Below are positions 21,798-31,508 of a stretch of DNA of 64,000 nt, piece by piece; position 1 is the first letter of the stretch; every line of letters starts with the position of its first letter. The notes beneath the pieces were generated by a model, which saw nothing but the letters and a program-made list of their open reading frames with translations, ran no database searches and was not told where the DNA came from. The position numbers and the translations under genes are program-made. Source of the stretch: Brachypodium distachyon (Eukaryota; Streptophyta; Magnoliopsida; Poales; Poaceae). Where the stretch lies: positions 25,853,008 through 25,917,007 of the forward strand of contig NC_016133.3 of the NCBI RefSeq assembly GCF_000005505.3. The letters run 5' to 3'.

Positions 21798-23099
21798 CTA
21801 GTGGTTTACACACGGGGGCTGCCCGGCTACACTAGTTCGAGAGGTATGCATCGGCGGCATCACCTGAGGGTCGGGCTCCGCCGCTTCACGAGTAGAACTT
21901 GCGCAAGTGCTCAGTATTCCAACTATTGGGCACCGGCAAGCCGTCTTCGGTTTCCAGCCGGACCGCCCCCGGCCTGGTCACCTGCACTACCCGGAAGGGG
22001 CCCTCCCATTTCGGGGTCAACTTGTTCCCGGCCTTCGTTCCTTGTATCCGGCGCAGGACGAGGTCCCCGTGCTCGAGCCCCCGGGGACGGACTCGCCCGT
22101 CGTGATAACGACGGAGTCCCTGCTGGTAGCACGTGGCTCGCACAGCAGCCCGGCATCGAAGCTCTTCGATGAAGTTTAGATCGTCGACCCTTTGCTCGTG
22201 TTGGCTGGTGTTGCTTTACGCGCGTACCCGGAGAGATCCGTGCTTGAGCTCGAGGGGCAGCACCGTTTCTGCCCTGTAGACAAGGGCGAAAGGAGTTTCG
22301 CCCGTTGCCCAACTAGGTGTGGTCCAGATCAACCACAGCACGGGCTGGAGTTCTTCGACCCAGTGCTTCCCGTGGCCTTTGAGCTTGTCAAAGGTTCTCA
22401 TCTTGAGCCCCCGCAGCACTTCTGCGTTAGCTTGCTCCGCCTGTCCGTTCCTCCTTGGATGAGCGACGGACGCGAAGCGCAACTTAGTGCCCATGTCTTC
22501 GCAATCGGTCTGGAACGCTGCGCTTGTAAACTGTGTGCCGTTGTCGGTGATGATGCTGTTAGGCACACCAAACCGGCACACAATACCTTTGAAGAACTTG
22601 ATGGCCGCCTAGGCGGTCACCTTCCGCACTGGTTCCACCTCCATCCACTTGGAGAACTTGTAGATGGCCACGAACAAATATTCGTGACCGCCAACCGCCC
22701 TTGGTAGCTTGCCGACGATGTCGAGGCCCCAGACCGTGAACGGCCACGAGGAAGGGATGACATGTAGGGCCTGTGCCGGCTGGTTGCTCTTCTTCGAATG
22801 GAACTGGCATGCTTCGCACATCCTCAGCAGCCGCTCCGCGTCGGCCAGGGCCGTGGGCCAGTAGAAGCCGTGCCGAAATGCCTTGCCGGCCAAAGCCCGG
22901 GAGGCCACATGGTGCGAACATGTGCCTCGGTGTATCTCCTCCAACAGTGCGCGCCCTTCATCCTGTGACACGCAGATGAGCTTGACACCGTTCGCACGCC
23001 TGCGGTAGAGGTTCCCATCCACCCCAGCGTACATCTTGGCTTGCCGCGCTACTCGTTCCGCGGCGATGTCATCTTCTGGGAGAGCCTCCCCTTTCAAGT
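21798..23099 (-). pseudogene. TatB integrase
   Basis: Integrase that inserts element DNA into the genome. Zinc-binding segment from HRGTCSHHV to MCEACQ, catalytic residues in GLDIVG (first D), ITDNGTQF (second D) and GQAEQAN (E), then a C-terminal domain ending at TAG 21800-21798. A TAG replaces Gln after RKVTA (near 22610), and the frame is lost again after RVRA (about 22215), so the enzyme is broken although its core residues survive. TatD carries the corresponding region split by AngB. Confidence 0.85.
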
Positions 23100-23880
23100 A
23101 GCGGGTGATCTCTTCCGCCCAGGGAGGGATCTCCCTGCCAGCGCATTCCGCTATGTCAGCGGCATGGACCCCTGCCGCTGCAGGGGTTCCTTCGGTTGCC
23201 GGAGGGGCGTCCCTGGCAGCCGGCTAAGGGGCAACTGAAGGAGCTGCTTGCTTCTGACAGAACACCCCCGCCGGAGGTCTTCGGCGCTCTGCTGCCATCT
23301 TGGCCAGCTCGTCAGCAGCAAAGTTATCCTTCCGCTTGACGTGCTCGAAACGCAAACCCTTGAACTTTCGTTCTAGTTTGCGGACCTCCTTCACGTACGG
23401 TGCCATCTGTGGGCAGTCGTAGTCCTTGTTCACCTAGTTGATGACGAGTTGAGAATCCCCGCGAACAACCAGGCGCTTGATGTCGAGGGCGACCGCCGCC
23501 CGCAACCCGGCGAGCACGCCCTCGTACTCCACCGTGTTGTTGGTGGAGTTCACGAAGTCGAGTTGGACAGCGAACCTGAACTGGTCCCCTGTCGGTGACT
23601 CGATGACGACCCCGGCGCCTGCTCCTTGAAGACTGAACGCGCCGTTGAAGTAGAGGATCCAATGGTCCTCGTCCAGCTTGCCGGTCAGGCTGGCCTCCAG
23701 TTCACTCTCTTCCACGCCTGTGGACGTCCATTCCGCGACGAAGTCCAACTCCATCGCCCATTCGGCCACCCTCCCGGTGGCTTCACGGTTGGTGAGGGCC
23801 CGCTCAAGGCAGAATCCCGACACCACCGTGGCGCGGTGCGCCTGAAAGTAGTGGTGCAGCTTGCGTGACGTAAGGAGAAT
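23100..23880 (-). pseudogene. TatB additional RNase H domain and linker
   Basis: An archaeal-type RNase H of the kind found after RT in Tat elements, with ILYFNGAFS, NNTVEYEGV, GDSQLVIN and NFAADELA. The first catalytic Asp (FDGA in TatC) is Asn here (FNGA), a key-residue loss. The linker toward integrase is Pro/Ala-rich. A TAG interrupts it after QLVIN (near 23434). Part of the segment between the two RNase H domains is deleted relative to TatD. Confidence 0.8.
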
Positions 23881-25090
23881 CCCTAGAAGGAGCTTCTGTA
23901 CTTGCGGGTGCTGCACCGTACTAACGAAGTACACCGGGTGCTGCACCAACCGCTTCCGCGGTGCCGAGGTTGCCGACTCGGGGGTGGTCTCCGGGTCCGA
24001 GGCGGTCGTCGGGGGCCGCTCCGCCCCCTGCCCCGCAGCCTCAGTCCCCGGGACATCTTCCTCCCCTCGGCAACCAACACCGAGCGGACCACCTGGTCAG
24101 GCGCGGCTAGGGAGAGTAGCAGCGGCTCACCCGGCTTGGGGGCGACGAGGACGGGCGGCGATCTCAGGTACTGTTTAAGTTCCCGGAACGCCGCCTCAGC
24201 CTCGGGAGTCCAGTCGACTGGACCCTTCTTCTCCATCACCTTGAAGAAAGGCAGGGCACGCTCGCCCAGCCTGGAGATGAAACGTCCCAGCGCGGCAACA
24301 CAGCCGTTGAGGCGCTCAACATCCTTGACCTTGCGGGGGGGCTCCATCTTCTCGATGGCTTCTATCTTGCTCGGGTTGGCCTGTATCCCCATGTGTGAAA
24401 CCAAGAAACCCAGAAGCTGCCCGGAGTTGACACCGAAGGTGCACTTCTCGGGGTTCAGCTTGAGCTTGATCCTGCGGAGGTTGTCAAACGTCTCCCGCAA
24501 ATCATCAATCAGCGAGTCCCCACGCTTCGATTTGATGACGATGTCGTCCATGTAGGCCTCCGCGTTGCGGCCTAGCTGGGGAATGTGGAGCCCGCGTTCT
24601 TCAACCCAAAAGGCATGCATGTATAACAATAACAGCCAACCGGGGTGATGAACACTGTCTTCTCCTCATCCTCGACCACCATCTTAATTTGATGGTAGCC
24701 GGAGAAAGTGTCCAGAAAACTCACCAAGTCACAACCAGCGGTAGAATCAACTATTTGATCGATACGGGATACAGGGAAGGATCCTTGGGGCATGCGCGAT
24801 TAAGATCCGTAAAATCTACACACATGCGAAGCTTATTCCCTGCTTTAGGCACCACTACAGGGTTAGCCAGCCAAGTAGGGTACAGGACTTCCCTGATCGC
24901 CCCGGCAGCCTTGAGCTTGTCCACCTCTTGTTTGATGAAATCCTTACGCTCTTGTGCTTGCCGCCGAATCTTTTGCCTGACGGGGCGCGCGTCCGGGCGC
25001 ACCGCGAGCCGATGCTCAATCACCTCCTTGGGGACTCCGGGAAGATCCGACGGTTCCCAAGCGAATACGTCGGCATTATCCCGGAGGAAG
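23881..25090 (-). pseudogene. TatB reverse transcriptase with its RNase H
   Basis: RT motifs in order: IEHRLAVRPDARP, VVPKAGNKLRMCVDF, IDQIVDSTAGC, CMPFGLKNAGSTF, the catalytic YMDD (near 24545), then LGFLVSHMGIQANP and the connection region DWTPEAEAAF. About 35 bases between STF and the catalytic motif are missing relative to TatD (RALCECLGSQLG), which shifts the frame. A further shift lies near 24780. The protein would copy element RNA into DNA if intact. Confidence 0.85.
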
Positions 25091-25400
25091 GTGATGAGGG
25101 CGCCTTCCTATTCGGCGGTAAGGTTCGCACCGACAGTGACGGTGCGTTCCTTGTCGCCGGCCTAGAGGGGCAGCTTCTTCACCTTGGCGGCCTCCTCCCG
25201 GAGCTTCTGCCCCTTGCTGGGGCGCGAGATCGAGCCTGCGCCTCCCCCGGCAAGCTCTTGCTGGGTAGCACGGGCCTTCTTCGTTGCCGGGGCATCGCCC
25301 GACAAGCTGTTGCCTCCGGCAATGTCTTCGTCGCCGGCGTGAATTGCGGCAGCGGCCCAGACGACTTCGCCAACGCAGCAGGCCGCGTCCGGCAACAGTG
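25091..25400 (-). pseudogene. TatB pol linker with the protease region deleted
   Basis: Reads CALLPDAACCVGEV, joining directly two segments that in TatD are about 490 bases apart and enclose the protease. The joint falls in a similar GACGCGGCC/GACGCAGCC context. The element therefore lacks its aspartic protease. Confidence 0.6.
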
Positions 25401-27107
25401 CGCACAAGTCGCGGGTGAGGCGCTTCACCCCGGCGTGGGATGGGAGAGCGTAAGCTCCCCCATGGATGCAGGCGACGCCGCGAGTCTCCTGGAAGCCTGG
25501 CTCGTCGCTGCCAGTGCAATCGGACTCGCGCTGCTCCTCAACGCGTTCCCTGTCGCGTCGCCGGGGTGGGCATTCCCGCCCCGCACGGGGCTGACCGCGT
25601 CCCCCTTGGGGTTCATTCCTGCCGGCACCGCCACCGGCAGGCCTCGGTCCCGCTCTGGGGTCGTTCGGGCAATCTCAGGAGAGATGCCCGATGTCACCGC
25701 ACTTGAAGCAGGCGCCAACAGCACGGCGCTCTTCATGGCGCTGCTCCCACCGCTGCTTGATCCCCTGCAGAATGCGGCAGTTCGGCGCGTCATGGGTGGA
25801 GTTGCTGTGGATGGGGCAGCGGGGCGCGTCAGCCGGCTTGCCACCAGACCCGCCACCCGGCGAGGCCTTCTTCGCAGGCCTTGCCAGGGTTCGCGGCAGC
25901 CTTAGCTGCTAGCTCGGGCGCTAGGCGGCCATCCTCGGCCATGGCGCACAAGTGCACCAGGGCATACAGGTCCTGCGTCGTCCGGATCCCGTGCGTGCTC
26001 ATCTTCTCGCGCATGTTGGGATTGCGGACATTGATGGCGAAGGTGTTGATGATGGCAGCCGCCTCCGGCTCCGGGATGGAATAGGAGAGGTTGGAGAAGC
26101 GGTTGACGAAGGCCCGCAACGTCTCTCCCGGCTTCTGCACGATGGTGTGCAGCTCCGCCATGGTTCCCGGGCGCTTATAGCCACCCTGGAACGCGCTCAC
26201 GAACTGCTCGCGCAGGTCCGCCCAAGTGGTGATGGACCCGGCGGGCAGGTGGAGCAGCCAGGTTCGCGCTGATCCTTGCAGAACCATCGGGAACCACTTG
26301 GCTCTAACCTTGTCATCAGCGCCGATGGCGTGCATACCCAACGTGTAGGTCAGTCCATCGGGAAATCCTTGGGGTTGGCGGTCCCATCGTACGTACCGAG
26401 CGCAGGCGCTCGGAACTTACGGGGCCACGTCACCTGCCGCAACTCGCGTGTGAACACGGTGCAACCGTCCTCGGGACCCATGGGAGCATCTTCTGCTCCT
26501 GTGGGCGCTGGCGCTCTACCTCGCGCCTGCGCCAGCGCTCTTGCTGGCGGGCATTCAAGATGCCGCGCGCGTCGCCCCCCGGAACGGTGGGCCATGAGTT
26601 CGAGGACCCCTCCAGGCCCCCGTCTCCTTGGCCTCCCTGCGGAGAGGGAGGATTCTCCCCCTGTCGCGAGGCGGGTGGCGCGTCCCCGCGCGCCGGTTTC
26701 TGCCCGTGGCCGGAGCCTACCGGGGCGCCCTCGCCTTGCGGCTGCTGGGTGGCCAGAGCGAGGAGCGTGTGTAACTCCTCGCCCCACGTCTCGTGCGCCG
26801 GCGTGCCTTGCTGCGGTTCGTACCGCACCATGACGCGCGCGGCGATGATGGCTTCCGCCGGGGTTCGTGCAGGGGGCAGCCGGTTTCCCGAGCGGCTGCT
26901 TCCCGCTCTAGCCGTGGACGCCTCCGGGTGCGCAGGGTGCGAGCCCGCGGGGGTCGCCCGCGACGCGGTATGTTCCTGGTGCCGCTGTCACTGAGCATCC
27001 TCGGCCCGCGACTCAACTTGCGGCCCGGCGCGAGCAGCACCATGCGCGCTCGCGCGACTGGCCCTGGCACTGGGGGCAGCCGGTCCCCTCGGCCGATTGT
27101 CGGCAGA
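25401..27107 (-). pseudogene. TatB gag, 5'-truncated and degraded
   Basis: Structural protein of the virus-like particle. Visible from the N-terminal side: ADNRPRGPAAPS (joined directly to LTR at 27107), VRYEPQQGT, a Gly/Pro-rich stretch, the capsid-like domain (DDKVRAKWFPMVLQG to YALVHLCAMAEDG, 25940-26330), and a zinc knuckle CFKCGDIGHLS-DC at about 25671-25711 in which the Arg codon is TGA (25677-25675). About 100 N-terminal codons and the primer-binding site are missing. Confidence 0.78.
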
Positions 27108-28058
27108 CGCACGGTGCTCTGACACCGGGGGCGTGCGGTCACGGCCCCCTTTTAGGTTCGGCAGGGGCGTCGGGGTTCGCCACGGCAATCGCTGGCTCGG
27201 CCGATGGGCCCAGCGGGGCCGACGAAATGATATACTAGAAGTGCGCGCTAATCAGCGAACACATGCACGCACGTTTTTACCCACGTTCGGGCCACCCGGA
27301 AGTGTAAAACCCTACGTCCTGCTTGTCTGAGCTGGTACTGATTGCAGATCAAGTGTTTACAGGTTGCTGGGTGAGTTCTCGGGTACTCTCTCCATTTGGC
27401 TAAGTACTCCTTACTATTCTGTGCTAATGCTAGAGGCTAAGTACGGGCTGATCAAACCCCTTGACCGTTGCTGAGGGTCCTCCTTTTATAGCCAAGGGGA
27501 TACCATAGGTGCCATGGTGCATGGGTTACAAATGTCGAGCGGAGAGGCATACAGCTCTCCCTCGGTGAGCTGGTGGCGCGCATGGACGCCACCTCCGCCG
27601 CTAGGAGTCTAAAACTCTAGAGTAGTATTGGACAACCACTGTTCACTTGACTTAGACGGATAACGCCCCTCCTATTGGCTCATTGAATGAGCCGTGTGCC
27701 TTACTTCTTGCCACGGTGGGGCCACGCACCCCACGCCCGCCACGCTCCCGCGTGGCGCTGTTGACCTGCTCACTGGGCCCCACCCTTGAGGCGGGGGCAT
27801 GCGCCCGGGATCCCCCTGTCCCGGCAAGTCGTTCCCCGGGAAGTGCCCGGGCCCAACGCACCCGGAACCTTCTCCCGGCAAGCGGCTTCCCGGGAGGTGC
27901 CCAGGCGGGAATATTCCTCGAAGCACCGCTAGCCCTTCCGGGCTGGTAGCTTGCCGGGCTGCTCGTAGCCGCTGCCCGGGATGGAACCTTCCCGGGAACT
28001 CGGGGACAGGGCCCACGCATTGCGCGCCGGTGGCACCCCGGATGCCACTGGTGCGACA
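27108..28058 (-). repeat. TatB 5' LTR (951 bp)
   Basis: Begins at 28058 with TGTCGCACCAGTGGC and runs down to GCACCGTGCG at 27108; the last few bases (ACGACA) are missing. TATA box on the minus strand at 27490-27482. It is fused to the interior of gag, so no primer-binding site remains. Confidence 0.85.
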
Positions 28059-28063
28059 TGGAG
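28059..28063. repeat. Target-site duplication of TatB, right copy
   Basis: TGGAG, partner of CGGAG at 8579-8583. Confidence 0.75.
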
Positions 28064-28939
28064 CGCGCCAGATTGACCGCAAGGAAGAGAGGAGAGGGAG
28101 AGACGAGGTCGCGTCGACCATGACGTACCGAGCAGTTGACGGTGAGCTCGGGACGGCGGCGGACAGTGGCGAGCGACGGCGACAAATTCCGGCAGCGTGG
28201 GCGCACAATTGAGAGGGAGTAGAAGGGGAAATGAGAGAGGAGGGCTCAAGCTTTATAGTGACGCGGGCGACAGGCTGCGGGGAGCACGGGATTGACGGGC
28301 GCGGCAACAGCGGCGAGACGGGCACGCGCGGGTGGGGTGCGCGTGATTCCCGGCGCTTGCCGCCTGACGAAGACGACGCCTGACGCGTGGGCCCAGCTCA
28401 TCAGCGGCTCGGGTGCGGGGCCCGCGCGGGTAGGCTGGCTCGGTCGGAACGGGGCCGGTTCGGCCCAAGTTGGCCGGGCCGGGCCGGTTTTCTTTTTTTC
28501 TTTCTCTGATTTCTTTCATATCTTTTGATTTTGAACTCCAAATTGATCCAAATAAATTCCATAAAATTTGTAAAATTGTAATATAATATGATTCAACTTT
28601 TCGGACTAATCTCCCTTCCAAATAAAATATAGAAAAATATATTTGCCCTATAAATGCCTTTAGGGCTTTATAACTATTTAAATAAAATAGTTTTTCAACT
28701 CCAAATTAAATATTGAAAATTATGGGATAGCTCATATATGAAATAAACCCCTTTTATACATAAACCCTATGGGTTTTAAAGTCCAAAGCTCAAATGGGTG
28801 AAAAACCCTAAGGTTTAAAAGGAAATAAAGTCTTTTCAGAGCCTTTTTGGAATTCAAAATTTGATTCAAATATGCAGTTGTGGCATGATGCTCATGAGTG
28901 CAATGCTTATGAAAGAGTTTGAAATTTTGGGATGTTACA
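28064..28939 (-). repeat. TekA 5' LTR, 5' portion
   Basis: The LTR starts TGTAACATCCC at 28939 and aligns with the start of the TekB LTR at 34781. A TATA-like ACTATAAAGC lies on the minus strand near 28255. The segment up to 28064 continues, across the TatB insertion, into 8583. TGCTG (28940-28944) is the candidate target duplication in TekB's gag. Confidence 0.85.
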
Positions 28940-28944
28940 TGCTG

Positions 28945-29874
28945 GTGCTGCTGCTGGTGCCTATTCCCATTTCCACCCTAGTGGTGATGTCCTGGGCCTC
29001 CCTGGCGGTGGTTGTTGCCATTACCTCCACTGCGGTGGCTGTGATGGTTCCTATTCTTGCTCAAGGATGAACTGCCACTTCCATCATAGGAGGTTCGCTG
29101 CTTCTGGTGTGGACCAATGTGAGTGTTTCCCTGATTGTGTCTCCTCTTACGACTCTCCATCTGAGTTAGCTTGCTCTCCAATATGATGGCCTTGTCAATC
29201 AATGACTAGTAGGTGGGGGTATAGGCAACAGCAAGTTGAACCGACAGTTCGTCGTTCAGTCCGTCCAAGAACTTCTCTCGGCGCTTGGCGTCAGTGTTCA
29301 CATCATTCAGTGCATAGCGGGACAGCTAATTGAACACCTCAATGTATTCCGACACAGTGCGGCCTCCCTGTCGCAGCCTATGGAATTCCTTCTTCTTCAG
29401 ACTTAGCACTCCCGCAGAGATATCGGTGGTGCGGAAGGCTTCCTGGAACATGTCCCAATTGACATCCTCAATGGGGGTGGTGATCTGGAAAATCTCCCAC
29501 CATGATGCTGCTGGTCCCTCTAGCAAGTGAGCGGCAAACCTCACTTTCTCTTCATCAATGCAGTTGATGGTAACCAGGTTCTTGTTGACCGAGCGAAGCC
29601 AATCGTCAGCCATGATGGGTTCGGTGGAGCTTGAGAAGGTGGGTGGACGTAACCGCAGGAAACGGGTTAGCATGTCCACTTGAGGTGGGTAGTGTTGCTG
29701 GTTGTTGTTGAGGTTCTGCTGGTTGTGCTGGTTGTCATTGGCCATTTGCTGTGTGATCAACTGGAAAAACTGAGTCTGAGCCACCAACAATTGTTGCATG
29801 GTGGCTGCATTCCCATCTGCCTCGGCATTGTTGGCCTCATCATTGTTGTTGGGGTTCTGACGTCTTGGAGGCAT
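28945..29874 (-). pseudogene. TekB gag, N-terminal part
   Basis: ATG at 29874 opens MPPRRQNPNNN; then comes an Asn/Gln-rich segment and the capsid domain (SWWEIFQI, FRTTDISAG, YEGVL-like region absent), then a His/Asn-rich linker where TekA interrupts it before the zinc knuckle. Two CAG-to-TAG changes (near 29327 and 29208) break the frame. It is homologous to TekA gag (4300-5330), about 80 per cent alike by eye. Confidence 0.83.
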
Positions 29875-30168
29875 CTGTTTAGGATAGCATAGATGAGGAA
29901 AAATAGATAGAATAGAGCTAAAGATATCTAAGCCCCTCAAGGAAACATTAACTCAGACATATTTCAATCACACAATCAAACATTCATAAATTTTTTTTTG
30001 AAAACCAGCAAACCACAAACTTGTTCACAATGGGACACTACCCATAAATAAAGTGCGGAAATAAAGAAATCGAACTACATTGCCATACACATAGATTGTA
30101 TGGTCAATGACTAACTCGCAGAACGAATGATGAGATAAACTATAAAGTCTGGTAGACACCAACTAGGA
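29875..30168 (-). other. Intergenic stretch between orf0 and gag in TekB
   Basis: About 300 bases, A/T-rich, no ORF of interest. A similar stretch separates orf0 and gag in TekA (5331-5431), where it is shorter. Confidence 0.5.
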
Positions 30169-31052
30169 CTAAGGATGTGCGGCTAAAGGTGTGGCTCCGT
30201 CCGCCCTCTTCTTGGAGCGGGTGTTGGAGGCAGGGGTGTCCATCTCATGAGCCTCCTGGGGCTCCTCCTCAGTCAGTACCCCCTCCTGAGGCTCCATCTC
30301 CTGATCCTGAGGCGGAGGTCGGATCTGAACGGGCGCCGGTGTAGGGGTTATTGTGGGAGCGGGTGCGGCTGCGGCAGTGGCTGTCAGGAACGCCTTGAAC
30401 TGTTCGTAGTAGTAGTGGGCCTGATCCCTCTCATACTGCAGCTGCTCTATGGCGTCACCCATGTTGAGGACAGTATTTTGTAGCACTGTCTTGTCCTCCT
30501 GCAGTTGGGCATTCTCCCCAGTAGTTGGCCGACCTGCTCCTCGGCTATGTCAGCCCTGGTCATCTCGTCACCGAGGCAAGACTCCAAATCCACGATGTTC
30601 ACCTCCATGTTTTCAAATTGGGCGGCCACCTCAGACAACTCCTCGCCGTCGGCTATTGCCACGGCCAAGCATGTATGGTTCCGCCTTCCAAAGAGGAGGA
30701 AGAGGGAGCCCTCGGGAAGCTCGTTCCGGTAATCCCGGCACACCTGCGCGAAGGCGCACTGCATGGCAAACTGGAGGCCCTTCTCATAGGTGGGGTAGCG
30801 GGCGATGAAGGTGATGTCGGGCGTCGCTGGGGTGGTCTCGTGCCCGCGGACCTTCGCTTCAATCTCCCACCGTGGCTGCCATCCTTTGGGCATGGCGGGT
30901 TCAACGCGGCCCCTGAACCTGGGAGGTGGTAGGTCGAGGGATGCACACAGTGCCGCCAAGGGGGCACTGAACAGCTGCTCGTCGTCGGTGGAGGGGTAGT
31001 AGACGCGACTGAACGGTGGAACGTTGCCAAAGGGTGGTGGTGGGCTTTCCAT
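30169..31052 (-). pseudogene. TekB orf0, nearly complete extra ORF upstream of gag
   Basis: ATG at 31052 (MESPPPPFGNVPPF) opens a protein of about 295 residues: Pro-rich N-terminus, LPPPRFRGRV, WEIEAKVRG, QFAMQCAFAQVC, FLLFGRRNH, a Leu/Glu-rich helical stretch likely to form a coiled coil, a Pro/Ala-rich linker and the basic tail NTRSKKRADG. One C of a five-C run in TekA is missing near 30515, which shifts the frame; on either side the reading frame is open. It lies between the primer-binding site and gag in sense orientation, as in the orf0-bearing grass gypsy families. Function unknown. Confidence 0.72.
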
Positions 31053-31494
31053 CTATAGATATAAAAGAAGGAAAGGTAGAGGAGTATCGGTGACATGATC
31101 AAGAGGTTGAATGCATGTAAAATAAAAGATAAAGATAGTAGGGTGGAGAAAAATGCCGAAAATTATGATTAAGGGTGGAATTGCAAAAATGGAAAAAGAA
31201 AGGCATGATAATATGAGTGTAATATGACAACATGATTATAGTGGTGGATGGCAAAATATAACGGAAGAAAAATATGCATTAGTGGTTCAATGACATGATA
31301 TTTAGTGTAAAGGTACAATAAATTAACAAACATGACATGCGTGAGTAAGATGCAAAAGCAATGATCTAGACGGGTAGGGATAAGGAGTAAAAGTATATAT
31401 AGGTCAAGTAGGGATAAGAAGTAAGTATGCTTAATCCTAAGGTTTGGTCCTATCCTAATCCAAGCTAGGTTCACGTTCCTACAGGCAACACATT
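31053..31494 (-). other. TekB leader
   Basis: A/T-rich untranslated leader between the primer-binding site and orf0. No gene seen. Confidence 0.6.
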
Positions 31495-31506
31495 GCTCTG
31501 ATACCA
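31495..31506 (-). other. TekB primer-binding site
   Basis: TGGTATCAGAGC on the minus strand, complementary to the 3' end of initiator tRNA-Met, two bases after the LTR end. Confidence 0.88.
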
Positions 31507-31508
31507 TC

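Larger units (their letters stand above)
8584..28058 (-). mobile_element. TatB: Ty3/gypsy Tat element with nested insertion and large internal loss
   Basis: Minus-strand Tat element inserted in the TekA 5' LTR. From right to left: 5' LTR (27108-28058), gag, pol without protease, spacer (19603-21797), then TatC inserted in the spacer, then a 3' LTR remnant (8584-9369). Its aORF, the remainder of its 3' LTR and TatC's 5' half are gone; the breakpoint is occupied by the AngA copia LTR. The one-mismatch target duplication CGGAG/TGGAG at the two outer ends supports a single insertion. Confidence 0.82.

Noticed and set aside
28930..28945. TekB internal deletion joining gag to its own 3' LTR
   Set aside because: The LTR piece here continues into 8583 across TatB and forms TekA's 5' LTR, so a nested insertion explains it better.
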